From Atrichornis clamosus (Eukaryota; Chordata; Aves; Passeriformes; Menuridae): DNA of 64,000 nt. Location of the stretch: NCBI GenBank assembly GCA_013400975.1, contig WBMZ01011608.1, forward strand, positions 1-64,000, in the 5' to 3' direction. Positions within the stretch are counted from its first letter, which is position 1, and every line of letters begins with the position of its first letter. The notes under the pieces were generated by a model. That model saw only the letters and a list, made by a program, of their open reading frames with translations, had not been told where the DNA came from and did no database searches. Shown here one piece after another: positions 1 through 12,200 of the stretch. A program made the translations under genes and the position numbers.

Positions 1-49
1 CTGCGTGCCGAGCCCCGGCCCCCGCGCCCCGCCGGCCCCCAGCGCGGTG
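1..49 (+). CDS. PDSS1: PDSS1 first coding exon, 3' part
   Basis: The reading frame starting at base 2 gives 16 Pro/Ala/Arg-rich residues ending ..APSAV, typical of a mitochondrial targeting region. A strong donor (GTGAGT) starts at 50. The frame ends in phase 0, which is exactly what the next exon needs. The start codon lies before the window; the ATG-less frame and lack of conserved sequence here make this the least certain exon. Confidence 0.7.
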
Positions 50-245
50 GTGAGTGCGGCGGGCGCCGGGAGGTCACGGAATGAATGGGGCGGGGGGCGC
101 CGGGCCGGGCGCAGGGGGCGGCCACGTTCCTGTCAGCTGCTGTGGATTCGGCATTCCGCAGCCTCCCGCCCGGGAAGCGCTACGGCCCGAGGGCGGGTCC
201 CTGCCGGGGGGTCCTTCCTGGGGGCAGGAGCGTGCTCGGTGCAAG
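1..245. promoter_or_regulatory. CpG-rich block at the 5' end of PDSS1 (CpG island, 3' part)
   Basis: The first ~245 bases are very G+C-rich with many CpG dinucleotides (for example GGCGGGCGCCGGG near 58-70), and composition drops abruptly to ordinary intron sequence after the AATAAGG near 250. This is what a promoter-associated CpG island around a housekeeping first exon looks like. The transcription start itself must be left of the window. Confidence 0.7.
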
Positions 246-3200
246 GTTAAATAAGGCTTAGAGAGTTTCCGCATTGGTTGGTGTGTGAGCCTCTCGGAGC
301 CTTCCCTAGGTGGGAGCAGGGAAAGCGGTTCTCATTAGTGTGAGATTGTGAACGCGTTAGTGTGTATTAGCGTTGTGAGTCGTAATGGGGGCAGTTCTCT
401 GACTGCCTTCGCTTACAGCTTCTTCCCAAGGCCAGGCTGCAGTTCTGACCCACGGTAAAGTGCCTGGCCGTCCGGAGCGGCGCGAAGATGCTCTGACGGG
501 TGTGTCCAGCATCCTGCACGAGCCACTCCTGCTGGGTTGAGCAGCAACGTAAGGGTTCTATGTGCCCTCACTGAAGGAAGAGTAGGAAGAGATCAGCTAT
601 TTTTAATAACAGAACTCGGCGAGAAGTACAGGAGAGCAACTTATGAAGGTCTCAGCCATAGGGCTGAGCACTGAAATCAGACAGCAGTGAGTTCCAGATC
701 TGTGATAAGTTAGGATTTCTTGCCTTCTCTGGTCTCCTTGCATGGCCTTGTGTGTGCAAGGAGGATGGAAGGGTGCCCTTGAGCCATTACAATGCTTTCG
801 TTTCTCGGCCACTTTCCAAGAAGAGAAACCTGCATATGAGCAGACACTGTGGCACGAGGAGCAGGCCTCCTTGAGCGCTTCTATGTGAGTTTTTCCAGAG
901 GCAGTTTGGTGAACACGTGGATTGCAGTGATTTTAGGCTGGCTCAGCCCAGCATTGGGCAGGGCTCGGTACTTCTGGTGTGCTCCCAGGAGCAGCGCAAA
1001 AGCTGTACTTCCTTTCTCAGCCTGTATCTGCTGGAATCGTGTACATGGGACTGTGTCTTCCCCCAGGCTCCTGGGCGCTGTCTACAGGGAGAGATCAGGG
1101 GAGACATTGCTAGGTTTGGAAGTTAGGTTTGGACATCTAGCAGGGAACGTGGGCAGGTGTAAATTACCATAAGCAGCAAGCTGAATTGATACTACTCCAC
1201 GACATGTTCTTCTATTAGTGTACTTACTGAACAGCTCTTGTCCTTTTCTCTGTGTTTTGACTGGTGCAGTCCAAATTTATCTGCCAGACAGGGAACGTTT
1301 GAAAATTGCACCTTGCGTGAGTGCAAAAGCAAGGTTTCATTAGAGTAGCTTAGGTAATTTAACTGATAAGGCTCCTGGGCTGGGTCTGCAAGGGGAGAAA
1401 GTCCAGTGCTCCTGAGCAGAGGAGTCAGTTTAATGTGCCTCTTGGCACTCATTTCTCACGTGATATGGGAGGGGATTATGAGACTCCCTTTGCTGCTGCG
1501 TTGTTAAAATGGAGAAATAGAGTAATGCTGATGAACAGATACATCTTTTGTAGTCAAATGTTTTCTGTCAGTTTAAAGTTCTAACAGACTATTCCTGGTT
1601 TTATTTTGTGCAGATGTGTCACTTTACCCAAAGAAGTTCAACTTTCTCATTTCCAAAAATATGTAATACATTTTGGCGGTAAGTTGGAGATTCATATTGT
1701 CGTGTAGTGGGTAAAGACATCACTATTGGGTGAACTGGGTGGTTACACCTGTGAGCTGTAAACTTTGAAAATAAGGTTATTCACTCCAGTACTTGGATAA
1801 TTCTGTGTAGACTGCTACTGTAGTGCTGAGTCTGAATCCAAGTCCTCTATCCTGGAGAGTAACGGGCAGAGCAAGAATGCTGCTAGAAAATACATATGGT
1901 TCACTTTGGAAAAGGAAACAGAAGAATAAACTTCATCTCTAGGAAACAAGCAAAAAAAAAATTACTTAAGTTAAATGCGTCTTAATGCATCCAGGTGGAG
2001 CTTTCACCCTTTCCTGATGAACTTCCCTAGCATCATCACGCTACTTGGAATTATTGATTTAATTTATAATGTAGTGAGGTGTACAAAGGGAAAAATTTCA
2101 AATCTAAGTCAGGAATAATTTCCAGGAGTTTACAAGAGAGGGAAGAAAGTAACAGAATACTTGGGTTGCCAGAAGATGAAGGCTTTATCTCCAAATGTAG
2201 GCTATGCTATTCATAGTGTATTCAAAAGGAATACACTGGGAGAGATGGTGTGTTCTGTGTCTCAGAAGACCTCTGCAGTCTGTTAAGGGCAGAGTGTGTG
2301 TGTGTGATCCTGTTTGCCAAGTACACTTTGCCAGCTCCCAAAGGTTTATGATCATCAGTACGTAGCTCTGCTGTCCCTGCACCTTAGTATCTGGCTGAAA
2401 AGAGTGTTTTGATGCTTTCACATATTTTAGCCATTTGGTTAAATGTTGTGTGAGGGAAGAGAAGAAGGAAATGCTTTCAAATGTTTTTGTTTGGGGAGTC
2501 AGGGCAAGTTGGCTTTTAACAACACTACTCTTAAAAAACACTTTCATCAGGTTTCATCATACAAGTGCATCCCACTTGTGCAGCTGCAGTAAAACAATTA
2601 GTGATGAAAAATACCAAGACCCTTTTCAACTTGGTAGAAAAGACTTGAAGAATCTCTATGAAGATATTAAAAAGGTAAGGAATTTTGGTGACTCTTCTGG
2701 GATTTTGTGATGTTTTTAACAGCAGCTATCAATTTGGAGGATATTTATTCAAAGAGTGTTATTTATGTTCATGCTCAACTGTCTGAAACTTAAACTGAAG
2801 GCAAAAGGAGCATTTCTCTTACGTTATAGAACCAGAATTTTTTTCTCCTAATTTGCAGTGCTGGAATATATAATTTAAATTTCACATTACTTACAGTAAT
2901 TTTAAAAACAACTTTATCTTACTCTGTGTGGAATGAATGCAGGCAATAACCTTATACATGCATACTGTTTTACTTACACTAAATGGATTGACTTTGTGAC
3001 TTCTAGGCTGAAATGTTCTTGTCCTTTTCTTAGGAATTACTTGTCTCTGCAGCAGAACTTAAGGAAATGTGTGATTATTACTTTGACGGGAAGGGAAAGG
3101 CCTTTCGACCAATGATTGTGGTGCTAATGGCTCGGGCTTGCAACATTCACCATAATAATTCCAAGTGAGTTGGTCACTTTCAAATACACACATTATACTT

Positions 3201-6200
3201 GAAAGTTATCATTCTTGTGTTTCCAAAAAACACACCTAGTAACTTCATGAAAATAAAATGCTCCTCAGTAAAAACCTGAACTTAAGTTCCATCTTGAAGC
3301 TGTATTTTTGTAGTTACCAGTGCAAAAGGAACTGCTGGGTTTATTACAAGTTTCCATGTGTAAAATTGTGGACTATACTGCGCTTTTAACTGGTGATGGA
3401 TAAATAATGTTGCCAAATTATGATACTTGTAAGGCTTTTAGTCAATTCTAGCTACTTGCATAAACGCTTTATTAGAACCTTTAATATTCTCTGAAACTAT
3501 ATGAATTCAATTAAAAGTATTTTTCTTTTGTAACCACTCCTGTTGCTATTAAACTCTGATCACAGGTAAGAACTTTGCTGCAAGAAGACACTTCCATAGA
3601 TTTTTTTAGTAATTACCCAGAAAAGCCATTAAGCAGGTGGTATGATTATTTTCAAAGTTGTGAGACTTTCAAAACGGTTGGGGTTTTCTTGACCTTCTAG
3701 GAGCAAATTTCCACACTTTAATGTAAGCTTAGAGATGGTGTAATCCTTATGATCTCCAGGTTACTTGTCTTTTGAAAGCAGAACATCATGCTTGGCCTGT
3801 GCTCTATCTCTCCTTGCTCTGGCTCGTTACAAACACTTCACTCCCCACGTTCCTGTCAGCTGCTGTGTTTGCATTCTGAGCAAAGACGTTGGCTGGAGTG
3901 TTCCCTGCCTTCCAGCTACGCTTCCAGTCTTGCCTTGTATAGAATTTCGAATAGAAAATCTTTGGTCCATTTCCAGAAGTGTTTCCAGACTAATTTGTCA
4001 GTCTTTAGGGATTTCTCTGAGTTCTTGCATCCTTTTTTCCGCAGCAGTAATGCCTTGTTGGACTTGATTTCTACCTCAGAGCATGACATGTATATTTCTG
4101 CATGGCACAGCACCTCTCCCTGTACCCCCTCCTCTGTGAATAGAATTTTGAAGGAGGAAGCAAACCCTAGTTGGCAGTGTCCTGTCCTGTGTGTGCCAAT
4201 TCACCTTATTGTGGGAAAACATTATCCAGGATGAATGAACTTTGCTCCAGCCTGATTCTCTTGTCAGTTCAGGACTGCTTCTTGTCATTGACTTAGAGAC
4301 AGCAAAAGGAACAGTACTGGTTGTGAAAGTCCTCAGGGATGCCTTTTGTCACTGATTGCCTTAATATTTTCATAAGTGATCTTGCCTTGAAAGACAGGAG
4401 CATGGTGATGGCACTTTTTGATGACAAAATCATTCTTGATGATTGGCCATCCATGGTGGAATGTAAGGAAGAACAATAAACTAAAAATTTCTTCTTGAAC
4501 TTGTAGGCTCATAGTTGTCCTGTTAGGGCGTAACCCCAGTGTGGTTTGCAGCCCCCTTCTCTATGAAAAGCCTTAAAGTTATCCTAGCATGCACCAATCA
4601 TAGTATATCCAGTTCATCTGTGGGAGTGTACATCACACTTTATGAAATCATCAGCATGTCTGATCCCAGTGTTCAAAATAAGTTAAGTCCAGTCAGGCAT
4701 GGACTGCAAAAATAATTAGAAAAAATGAAGACTTGTGGTCTATAAATTTATCAGGAACAGGGTGAAAGATCTACTTAAGATACAGCATTATGTTGCTAAG
4801 AGGATGGAAACTTACGAGAAGACTTTTAACAACTGGGACAGTGAGTTTTTGGAGCATCTTTTGAGTCAGAATAATGGTAAAAATAGTTTTATCTCGTATT
4901 AGTGTGTAGCATGGGAAGCTTATGCACAAAATCATGTGTGCAATAGTGAGAAGGCTGGAACTGATGCCGTGTAGTGTGGGAGTTGAACTGCCAGTCAGAG
5001 AGAAGTAGTGGTAGAAAGACTGAATTTGTCTTTATGCTCAAAGCATATTTGCTGTTGTTTGACCCATGTATGTGCTCATGGACATATTCTTGTCCACGTG
5101 TTGCACTGTCTGAGAACTGTCAGGAGCAGTTTTGAGACCTGCCCTGTGCCAGTGACAGTGTGAACTCAGAGTTCAAGTGCCCACATATGCCTGGGGCAAG
5201 TGGTTGCTTTGCAGTAGCCAACCCTCAGCACAAGTCCTCTGATTTATAGATGCCTGTGTCATTTGACAGTGTTTGTACATCTGCTGCAGTTTTAATCAGC
5301 ATCTCCGAAATCTGTTCAGTGTTTAAAAGCCTCTTCAGTACTCTGAATGTTGCTTCTATAAACCAGGCTGAGTCACTGTCTCTGTCATGTTGCTTTTAGA
5401 ATGAAATTCTGAGTGGTGAGAACAGAAATGTTTCAGCAGAAGAACAGAATGAAATCTCAGGGTATTTACCTTCCTCTTCTGTGCCTCATGCCAATTTCTC
5501 TAAGCCTGTGACTGTAATGAAATGTCACATATGTTGATACAAGTCTTCACTGTAGTGCTAGTTGGTTCGTGCATGATGACCAGTGTTTTTTGAGAGTGGG
5601 CAAAAGAATGCCAAAAGAATGTATATTCATACAGTGGATACCCACTTCCTGTGAGCTGATAAAGTTTTATCGGTATTTTCTTCTCTTTTTCTTTTATGCT
5701 TCTTGAAGCAGGCTGTGTTAGACCTGCTCTGTGTATAGATATACTTTAGTTCACACTGGTACTGGTTTCATTATTATTGTTTCTTAAAGCAGCATTGTTT
5801 CCAGGTGACAAATTGTTCTTCCAATGTTTTAGTGATTGTGAGGAAAATTGTATATGTAGAGAAGGAAACACTGCGTATTTGTAACTCTGCTACTCTCCTC
5901 TAGACCTGAGGGGAAAAGTAATTGCCTTCCATTCTGCTTCTCCCAACATGTTTTTTTAATATGTTTTTCCTCTTTCAACTTGTCATTTCCGTTAAAGCAT
6001 TTTATCATTCTTTTCCTCAGTTAATACTGATTTTTCTCCCAGGCTTGTTTTTCTTTGTTGAAGCTTTGGTTCCCAGTCATGTAATTGCAGGCACTGACCA
6101 AGTACCCGTAGACTTGTAGAGTGAGCCAATATCCTGTGCTGTTCATCCCTAGCATTTTTCTGTTCTGCCTCTGGGGTTTGTGTTGCTGATGTTCAGTTTC

Positions 6201-9200
6201 TGCTTCATCTTGCTGCCATTCTCAACTGTCTTATAACTTGGCGGATCCAGCATGCTTTTGTCTGCCCTTTCATTTGCTGGGTTAGGGGTTTTTTTTCTTC
6301 TTTTGTGCAATACTTGTATAAAAGGTAATACTTTTCCTTGTTTGGCTGTTAAAATAACAGGACTCAGCAGGGCTACAGGTTCTGATCTTACAAGGCAGTC
6401 CAGAGAGACCTCTTTCTCTTTACAGAGGCCCACCAGAATAGCTGAGGTTTCTCAAGAGAATGGAACAGAGTGCTCTGGTGGCTCTGTGTATAGGTTAGGT
6501 GATATGATCATTTATGTTTAGATTTGAGGAAGACAAGGTATTTACAATACCCTCAGCAGGTTAACAGTCTTCTAGAAAAAGGTCACTTTATTGTAGTCAT
6601 ATTAAGGAAAATGACATTTGTATAAAGAATTACCTGAACTATTATCAAAAAGGTAAGTAACTGAAGCATTCATATTGTTCTGTGTTGGTATGTTTCTTTC
6701 CTCTTGAAGTTCTAAGTGTCAGAAGTCCAACTCTGAGTCTTTAAGTCCCTTGGGCAGTGGCTTTTTGTGTATTGATAGCAACTTTACTTCATGTGAGAGG
6801 AAGAATTGTTGTAAATAGTTTAAGCTGAGGTCATTCAAACCCTCAATTTCACACATCCACTGGCATTTCTCACACATCTGTGTGCAGAATTTCACAGAAT
6901 TATCACTTAGCCTGGCAGGACCTAATGTTTTTGTATTCTCCAAAGGTGTTCACAAGTAAAAGTTTTTATTTCTATTTCAGCAACCAAAGCAAGAGGGACA
7001 AATAGGAGGGCCAAATAAATACAGAGACAATAGAAAAAATAGTGAACACAAAAGATTTAGGGGGGGGAAAAGGGAAATAAATTTATCAGAATAGTGTGAG
7101 AAACACCTACATATAATGACCTGGCTAAACTCGATAGAATATTTCCTAAAGATAGGACCTGCTGGCAACCTTAGTTCTCTTTTGTTTCACTCCTCCACAT
7201 CATTGTCAGAAGCCCGTGGTGTCAGCTGCTGTGCAGCTTTCTCCCGTGTTAACACAGTCATTCTCTGTGCTTCCCCTAGTTTGCAGTGCCTTTCTGTGTC
7301 ACAGTCTGTGTTCCTGAGGTGCTTGTTTCTCTCAGCCACAGGGCCTTAACAGCAGAAACATACTTGGAGGACTATGGCCATAACACAGAAATTTTGCAAG
7401 TTCTGTTGATCATTTCCTACCCTTAAACTGGCAGTAGTTACTTCCTGGCAAACATATTGCAAAGCTCTTTGTTGCAGAGTGTAGATACTGGTTTGTGTTG
7501 TTTTGAGTTCCCCCTGACAACTGCTGGGTGGTTTTGGTTTTGTTTCTCTTTTGAAGAGGGATATTTGGAGGGACATATCTGGGGTTTTTTAACCTGTATG
7601 GTCAGCCTTGGCTTGTTCAGTGTTCACAAAACAAATTCTGTAATGGAAAACATCTCAGGGTACAATGATAAAACCTTATCACTAAATCAAGCAGGGGGTC
7701 CTACTGAAAAATAGAACATGGTCAGTTGTATAATAAAATCTGTGTAAATATACATCATCTTGGGGTGTCTTTACTTTGAGAATGACCTAAAAATGGCATC
7801 TTTCAACTTACTGGATTTGTGGAGGCCCTGGTAACTATTGACTTGAGTTACTGCCAAGTTTTGCTTTTGTTTTGCAGGCGAAGCTGAATGAAAAATGGCA
7901 GGAAATGAGGAGGATCCTGGGTTTTGTGTGTTTTCCCCTAAAATAGGCATTCTTTGATTCAAAATTAGTTTCACAAGATGGTTATAGGAAACTACTGCAG
8001 ATTTTTTTTTGTCAGCATTGGGAAGAACCTTGCTTGAGACTTTGTGGAAATAGTAGTTTAAAAAAGTCCTTCAGATTAAATTATCACATTTGATTTAACA
8101 TTCTGGAAACCAAACACGTGAGCCATGAGCATTTCTATGCCATTTTTAGTCATTGTCAGAGATGAAATGCACTATAATGCAGAACTTTTCAAAACCTGCT
8201 GTTGAAATACCTGGTTTTGTGCTGTCTTCATACTACTGAAATATTTTAGTGTTTCAGTGAGTGTTGCCATTTACTGCTGCTTCCCAGTAGGAAATCCAGT
8301 CTGCTGACATAAGTAATGAAAAAGGGAGTCCCCAAAAGGAGACCAGTGCATGAAAGAGGCTGGAGACCTTTACAGTTTTTTGAAGGTAAGTTTTCTCCTA
8401 CTGAGTAAGATTAGTTTATTTTGGAAAACTATTTACACTGAACTAGCATTTGACTAAATTACTGGTCCAGATTAAGACTTGCCTTCAAATAACCATGAAG
8501 GTTTCCAGCTCTTATTTTCTGTGTAACATTTTATTGTGTAAAAGCCATATTTTCACAGCCTGTGAACTACATTCTGCTATTGTTCAGGATCTAGAACTCC
8601 CACTGACAGCAGTGCAGAATTCTGTGTAGAGGTAGGTGTCAGAACGCAGTGTTATGTCAGCAGACTGCAAGATGTTCTTTCATTTTGTGATTAATCACTA
8701 CATTTTAATGGACTTGAGCAGTGCAGGAAGGTTTTAAATTCCCTTCAGCTGAGCTGAAATTATCTTCTGTTTCAGTTCTTTTTCTGTTCCGCTGGAAAAC
8801 AGTGTGATTTTCTCTGTTGTCTGTATGCCAGAAGTAGGGTATCTATACATCACAAGTAATTTTTTCTTTTGTTGTGGGTTTTTTTTTTGGTTATTCGTTT
8901 CTGGTTTGGGGGTTTTTTTTCAAACATCCATGTGGGCTTGTTACTCCTATGAGGGAAGGCTGAGTGGGATAGCCATTTCTGGGGTCCTGCATGTAACCCA
9001 TGATGAAAACAGATAGAAAAGGAGAAAAAGATGGATACTAGAACAAGACAGTGACAGTTGGATAATAAGGTAGATGGTCCTTTGTGTGAGCTGGGTTGGC
9101 TCTTTAATGTTCTTTTTGCCAGTCTTGTTCCCTAGATAATTGCTTCTGTGCTTCCATTACCTTCTTTTCACTTAGTTTAAAAAATAAAGTAGGTGTGAAC

Positions 9201-12200
9201 TACTGAGAGTTGAATCATCGGCGTTAGATCTTCCCAAAGGCTGAATTGCAGTAAGTGTTAGGTAGTTGGTGTTTACAATCCTAAAGTGATTGCAGTATAA
9301 TTCCAGTTAATTCCTCAGACTTCTGAAGAACCTCTGAGGTTTTAAGGTAATCAGATAAAGGATAAGATCCATGAGTTATGTCTTTCAAATGTAGAATGCA
9401 GGTTTCTATGCCTTCTGATCTCTCTAGCTTGCTGGTTAGTAGTTATCCAGCTTTAGAGAGTTTGTGATGCCACATTTATAGGTAGAGTAACACAGAGATA
9501 AGGAGAACTTAAAACTCATCTACAAAGCTATCTGGCATTCTTTTCTCTGCTGTTTTCCAGATTTCAGTCTTGGAGCCAAGCATCCTTGATGCAGTCTGGA
9601 CTTAGAGGGATTAAAGTCAGTAACGCAGGAGTTTTGCAGTACTGTTAATGCAGCAAAGTAGAAACAGGCCTAATAAGGATGGAAACATCTCACTGCACTT
9701 ACTGTACTAATGTGATCTTACTTTCTCTTGTCTTCCTTCTTCCAGGTTTGAAAGAAGGGGGTCAGACCATGAAAAAGCTGTGACAGCTGTTTCTAGAGAA
9801 ACATTTTGCGTTTGGTTTTTAGTAGAGATTTCTTTTAGTGTATTGCAGCATATATAATTGATTTAATTATTTGACAGTTCTTGTTTTTTGTTTTAGGGAG
9901 GTGCAAGCAAGCCAGCGCTCTGTGGCCATAATTGCTGAGATGATCCACACAGCCAGTCTAGTTCATGATGATGTTATTGATGATGCAAATTCTCGCAGAG
10001 GAAAAAGGACACTCAATCAAATCTGGGGAGAGAGGAAGGTGAGTTTGCTAATAAGTGCAAGACTTGCCTTTGAGTTTCAGCAGAGCGCAAATACCTAGAG
10101 TTTTACAAGACTACTATTCCCAAGTCTTGGTATATGCCAGAAAAAATATGAAGAGGTGTGCATAGTTTGTGAATGAGACAAATGTGTTTTCCTTTTCTGA
10201 ACTGTTGGAAGCATTAGATAATGATTGAAGTGTGTAAGTGTTGGGCCTGTTTAGCCTTGAGAAGAGACAACTGAGAAGGGACCTCATCAATGTCTTACCA
10301 GTATCTGAAGGGAGGGTGACGAGAAGATTGATCCAGGCTCTTCTCAGTGGTATCAAGCAACAGCACAAGAGGCAGTGGACAGAAACTGATGGACAGGAAG
10401 TTCCACCTGAATCTGAAGAACTTCTGTACTGTGTGGGTTACTGAGCACTGGCACCAGTTGCCCTGAGAGCTTATAGAGTCTCCCTCTCTGGAGATATCCA
10501 AGAACCATCTGGACACAATCCTGTGCCGTGTGCTCTGGGATGACCCTGCTTGAGAGGGAGGTTGGGCCAGATGACCTGCTGTGGTCCCTTCCAACCTAAC
10601 CCGTTTTGTGATTCTTACTGATTTTACATTCCCTATGCCATTCTCTGCAGTGCTGTTGGAATATATTGAACTTGTACTTCATCCTGAATGCTGTATGTTA
10701 TTCTGATTCAGTGGTGAACACAAAATTGGTTTCAGGCAGCAGGAATTTTTTTTGAGAGTGGTGTTTGTTCACGAGCATTACAAGGAAGGCCTTCACCAGA
10801 AATTGCAAGGAAGGCAGTACACTGCTGGCACACCAGAACTTACAGCAGCTCAGAGTTCCCATGGCATAACAGCCACAACAGAATGGTCAAACAGAGAACC
10901 AATGTTCAAAAAAACTTCACAGGCAAACGTGTTCAGGTATTGCATGCAGTGGTTACTTACAGAGGACAGCGTTTATACACAAAAATACAAACAGATTAAT
11001 AAAATAGGGATTAAAAAATTGTTCAGTTTCAATATTTGGTCATCTGTTTTTTCTCTGTTACAATGAGACACTTGTGCTTTATGTAGGAAAGGTATGTGAT
11101 GTGAGTAGATCTGACAAATAAAGGAAATTGTACTGTCTGTACTAACACAGGAAGAGCCTTAAGGGATCAGTTTTGCGTTTTTTCAATTTTTGTTGTTGTT
11201 ATTGTTCTTAGGCTGTTCTAGCTGGTGACTTCATCCTCTCAGCTGCTTCTGTAGCTTTAGCACGAATTGGAAATACTACTATCATCTCTGTTCTAACTCA
11301 GGTGATTGAAGATCTGGTGCGTGGTAAGGTCTTTTCCTATTTTTATCTTCAGATTTGCTTGCCTAAGCAGTAAACCCACAAATAAAACCTCCAATCTGTG
11401 CAACTTTTTAGGTGAATTCCTCCAATTGGGTTCCAAGGAGAACGAGAATGAGAGATTTGCTCACTACCTCGAGAAGACTTTTAAGAAGACGGCGAGTCTG
11501 ATAGCAAACAGTTGTAAAGCAGTATGTACGTCTGTCTCTTCTGAAGTTAACATACCGTGCTGTAAGCTTCACAGCTAAACTAGTTATTGCTGTTTCCTCT
11601 GGAGACCCTCCAAAGCAAATCCTTTCAATGGTATTCTGCCAGAATGTGAATGGGTTTGAAATTGTGAATTCTATCACAGTTCAGCTGTGTAGTCTTCAAT
11701 ATTGGTTTTCACTTTTTGTTTTGTGTTTTTTATTCATACACAGATTTATTGTTATCCTCATTGAATCAAAATAAGGTTACCAGTGGCAGCCTTTAATTTA
11801 TGAAATTCTGCAACTTTGAGATAGTGGTTTAAATCTCAGTTGATCATTTTTGAGCCTGTAATTTGATTCTAAATCGTCTTTGACATCTGGCCCTACTCGT
11901 TGGTGCTGAGTGAGACCTTAAATGGTAACAGTGGGAGGAAACAATTAATTAATAGAATATGCTGAGTTGAAAAGGACCCACAAGGATCACTTAGCCCAAC
12001 TGCTGGCCCTGCACAGGACACCCCAAGAGTCACACCATGTGCCTGAGAGCATTGTACAAATGCTTCTTGAACTCTGTCAGGCTTGGTGCTGTGACCAATT
12101 CCCTAGGGACTCTGTTCCAGTGCCCAACCACCCTCTAGGTGAAGAACCTTTTCCCTGATATCTCTACATCACATCATAAAAAAAAAAGAAGCATGTACTC

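Noticed and set aside
2437..2550. Open frame continuing upstream of the FHHT exon
   Set aside because: The upstream part (FVWGVRASWLLTTLLLKNTF) is intron read-through. The acceptor CTTTCATCAG at 2550 and the exon at 1614-1678 give a better match to the family.
3788..4234. 148-codon open frame on +
   Set aside because: It overlaps another open frame of similar length (3765-4067), is rich in Cys/Ser without domain pattern, and sits deep in a PDSS1 intron.
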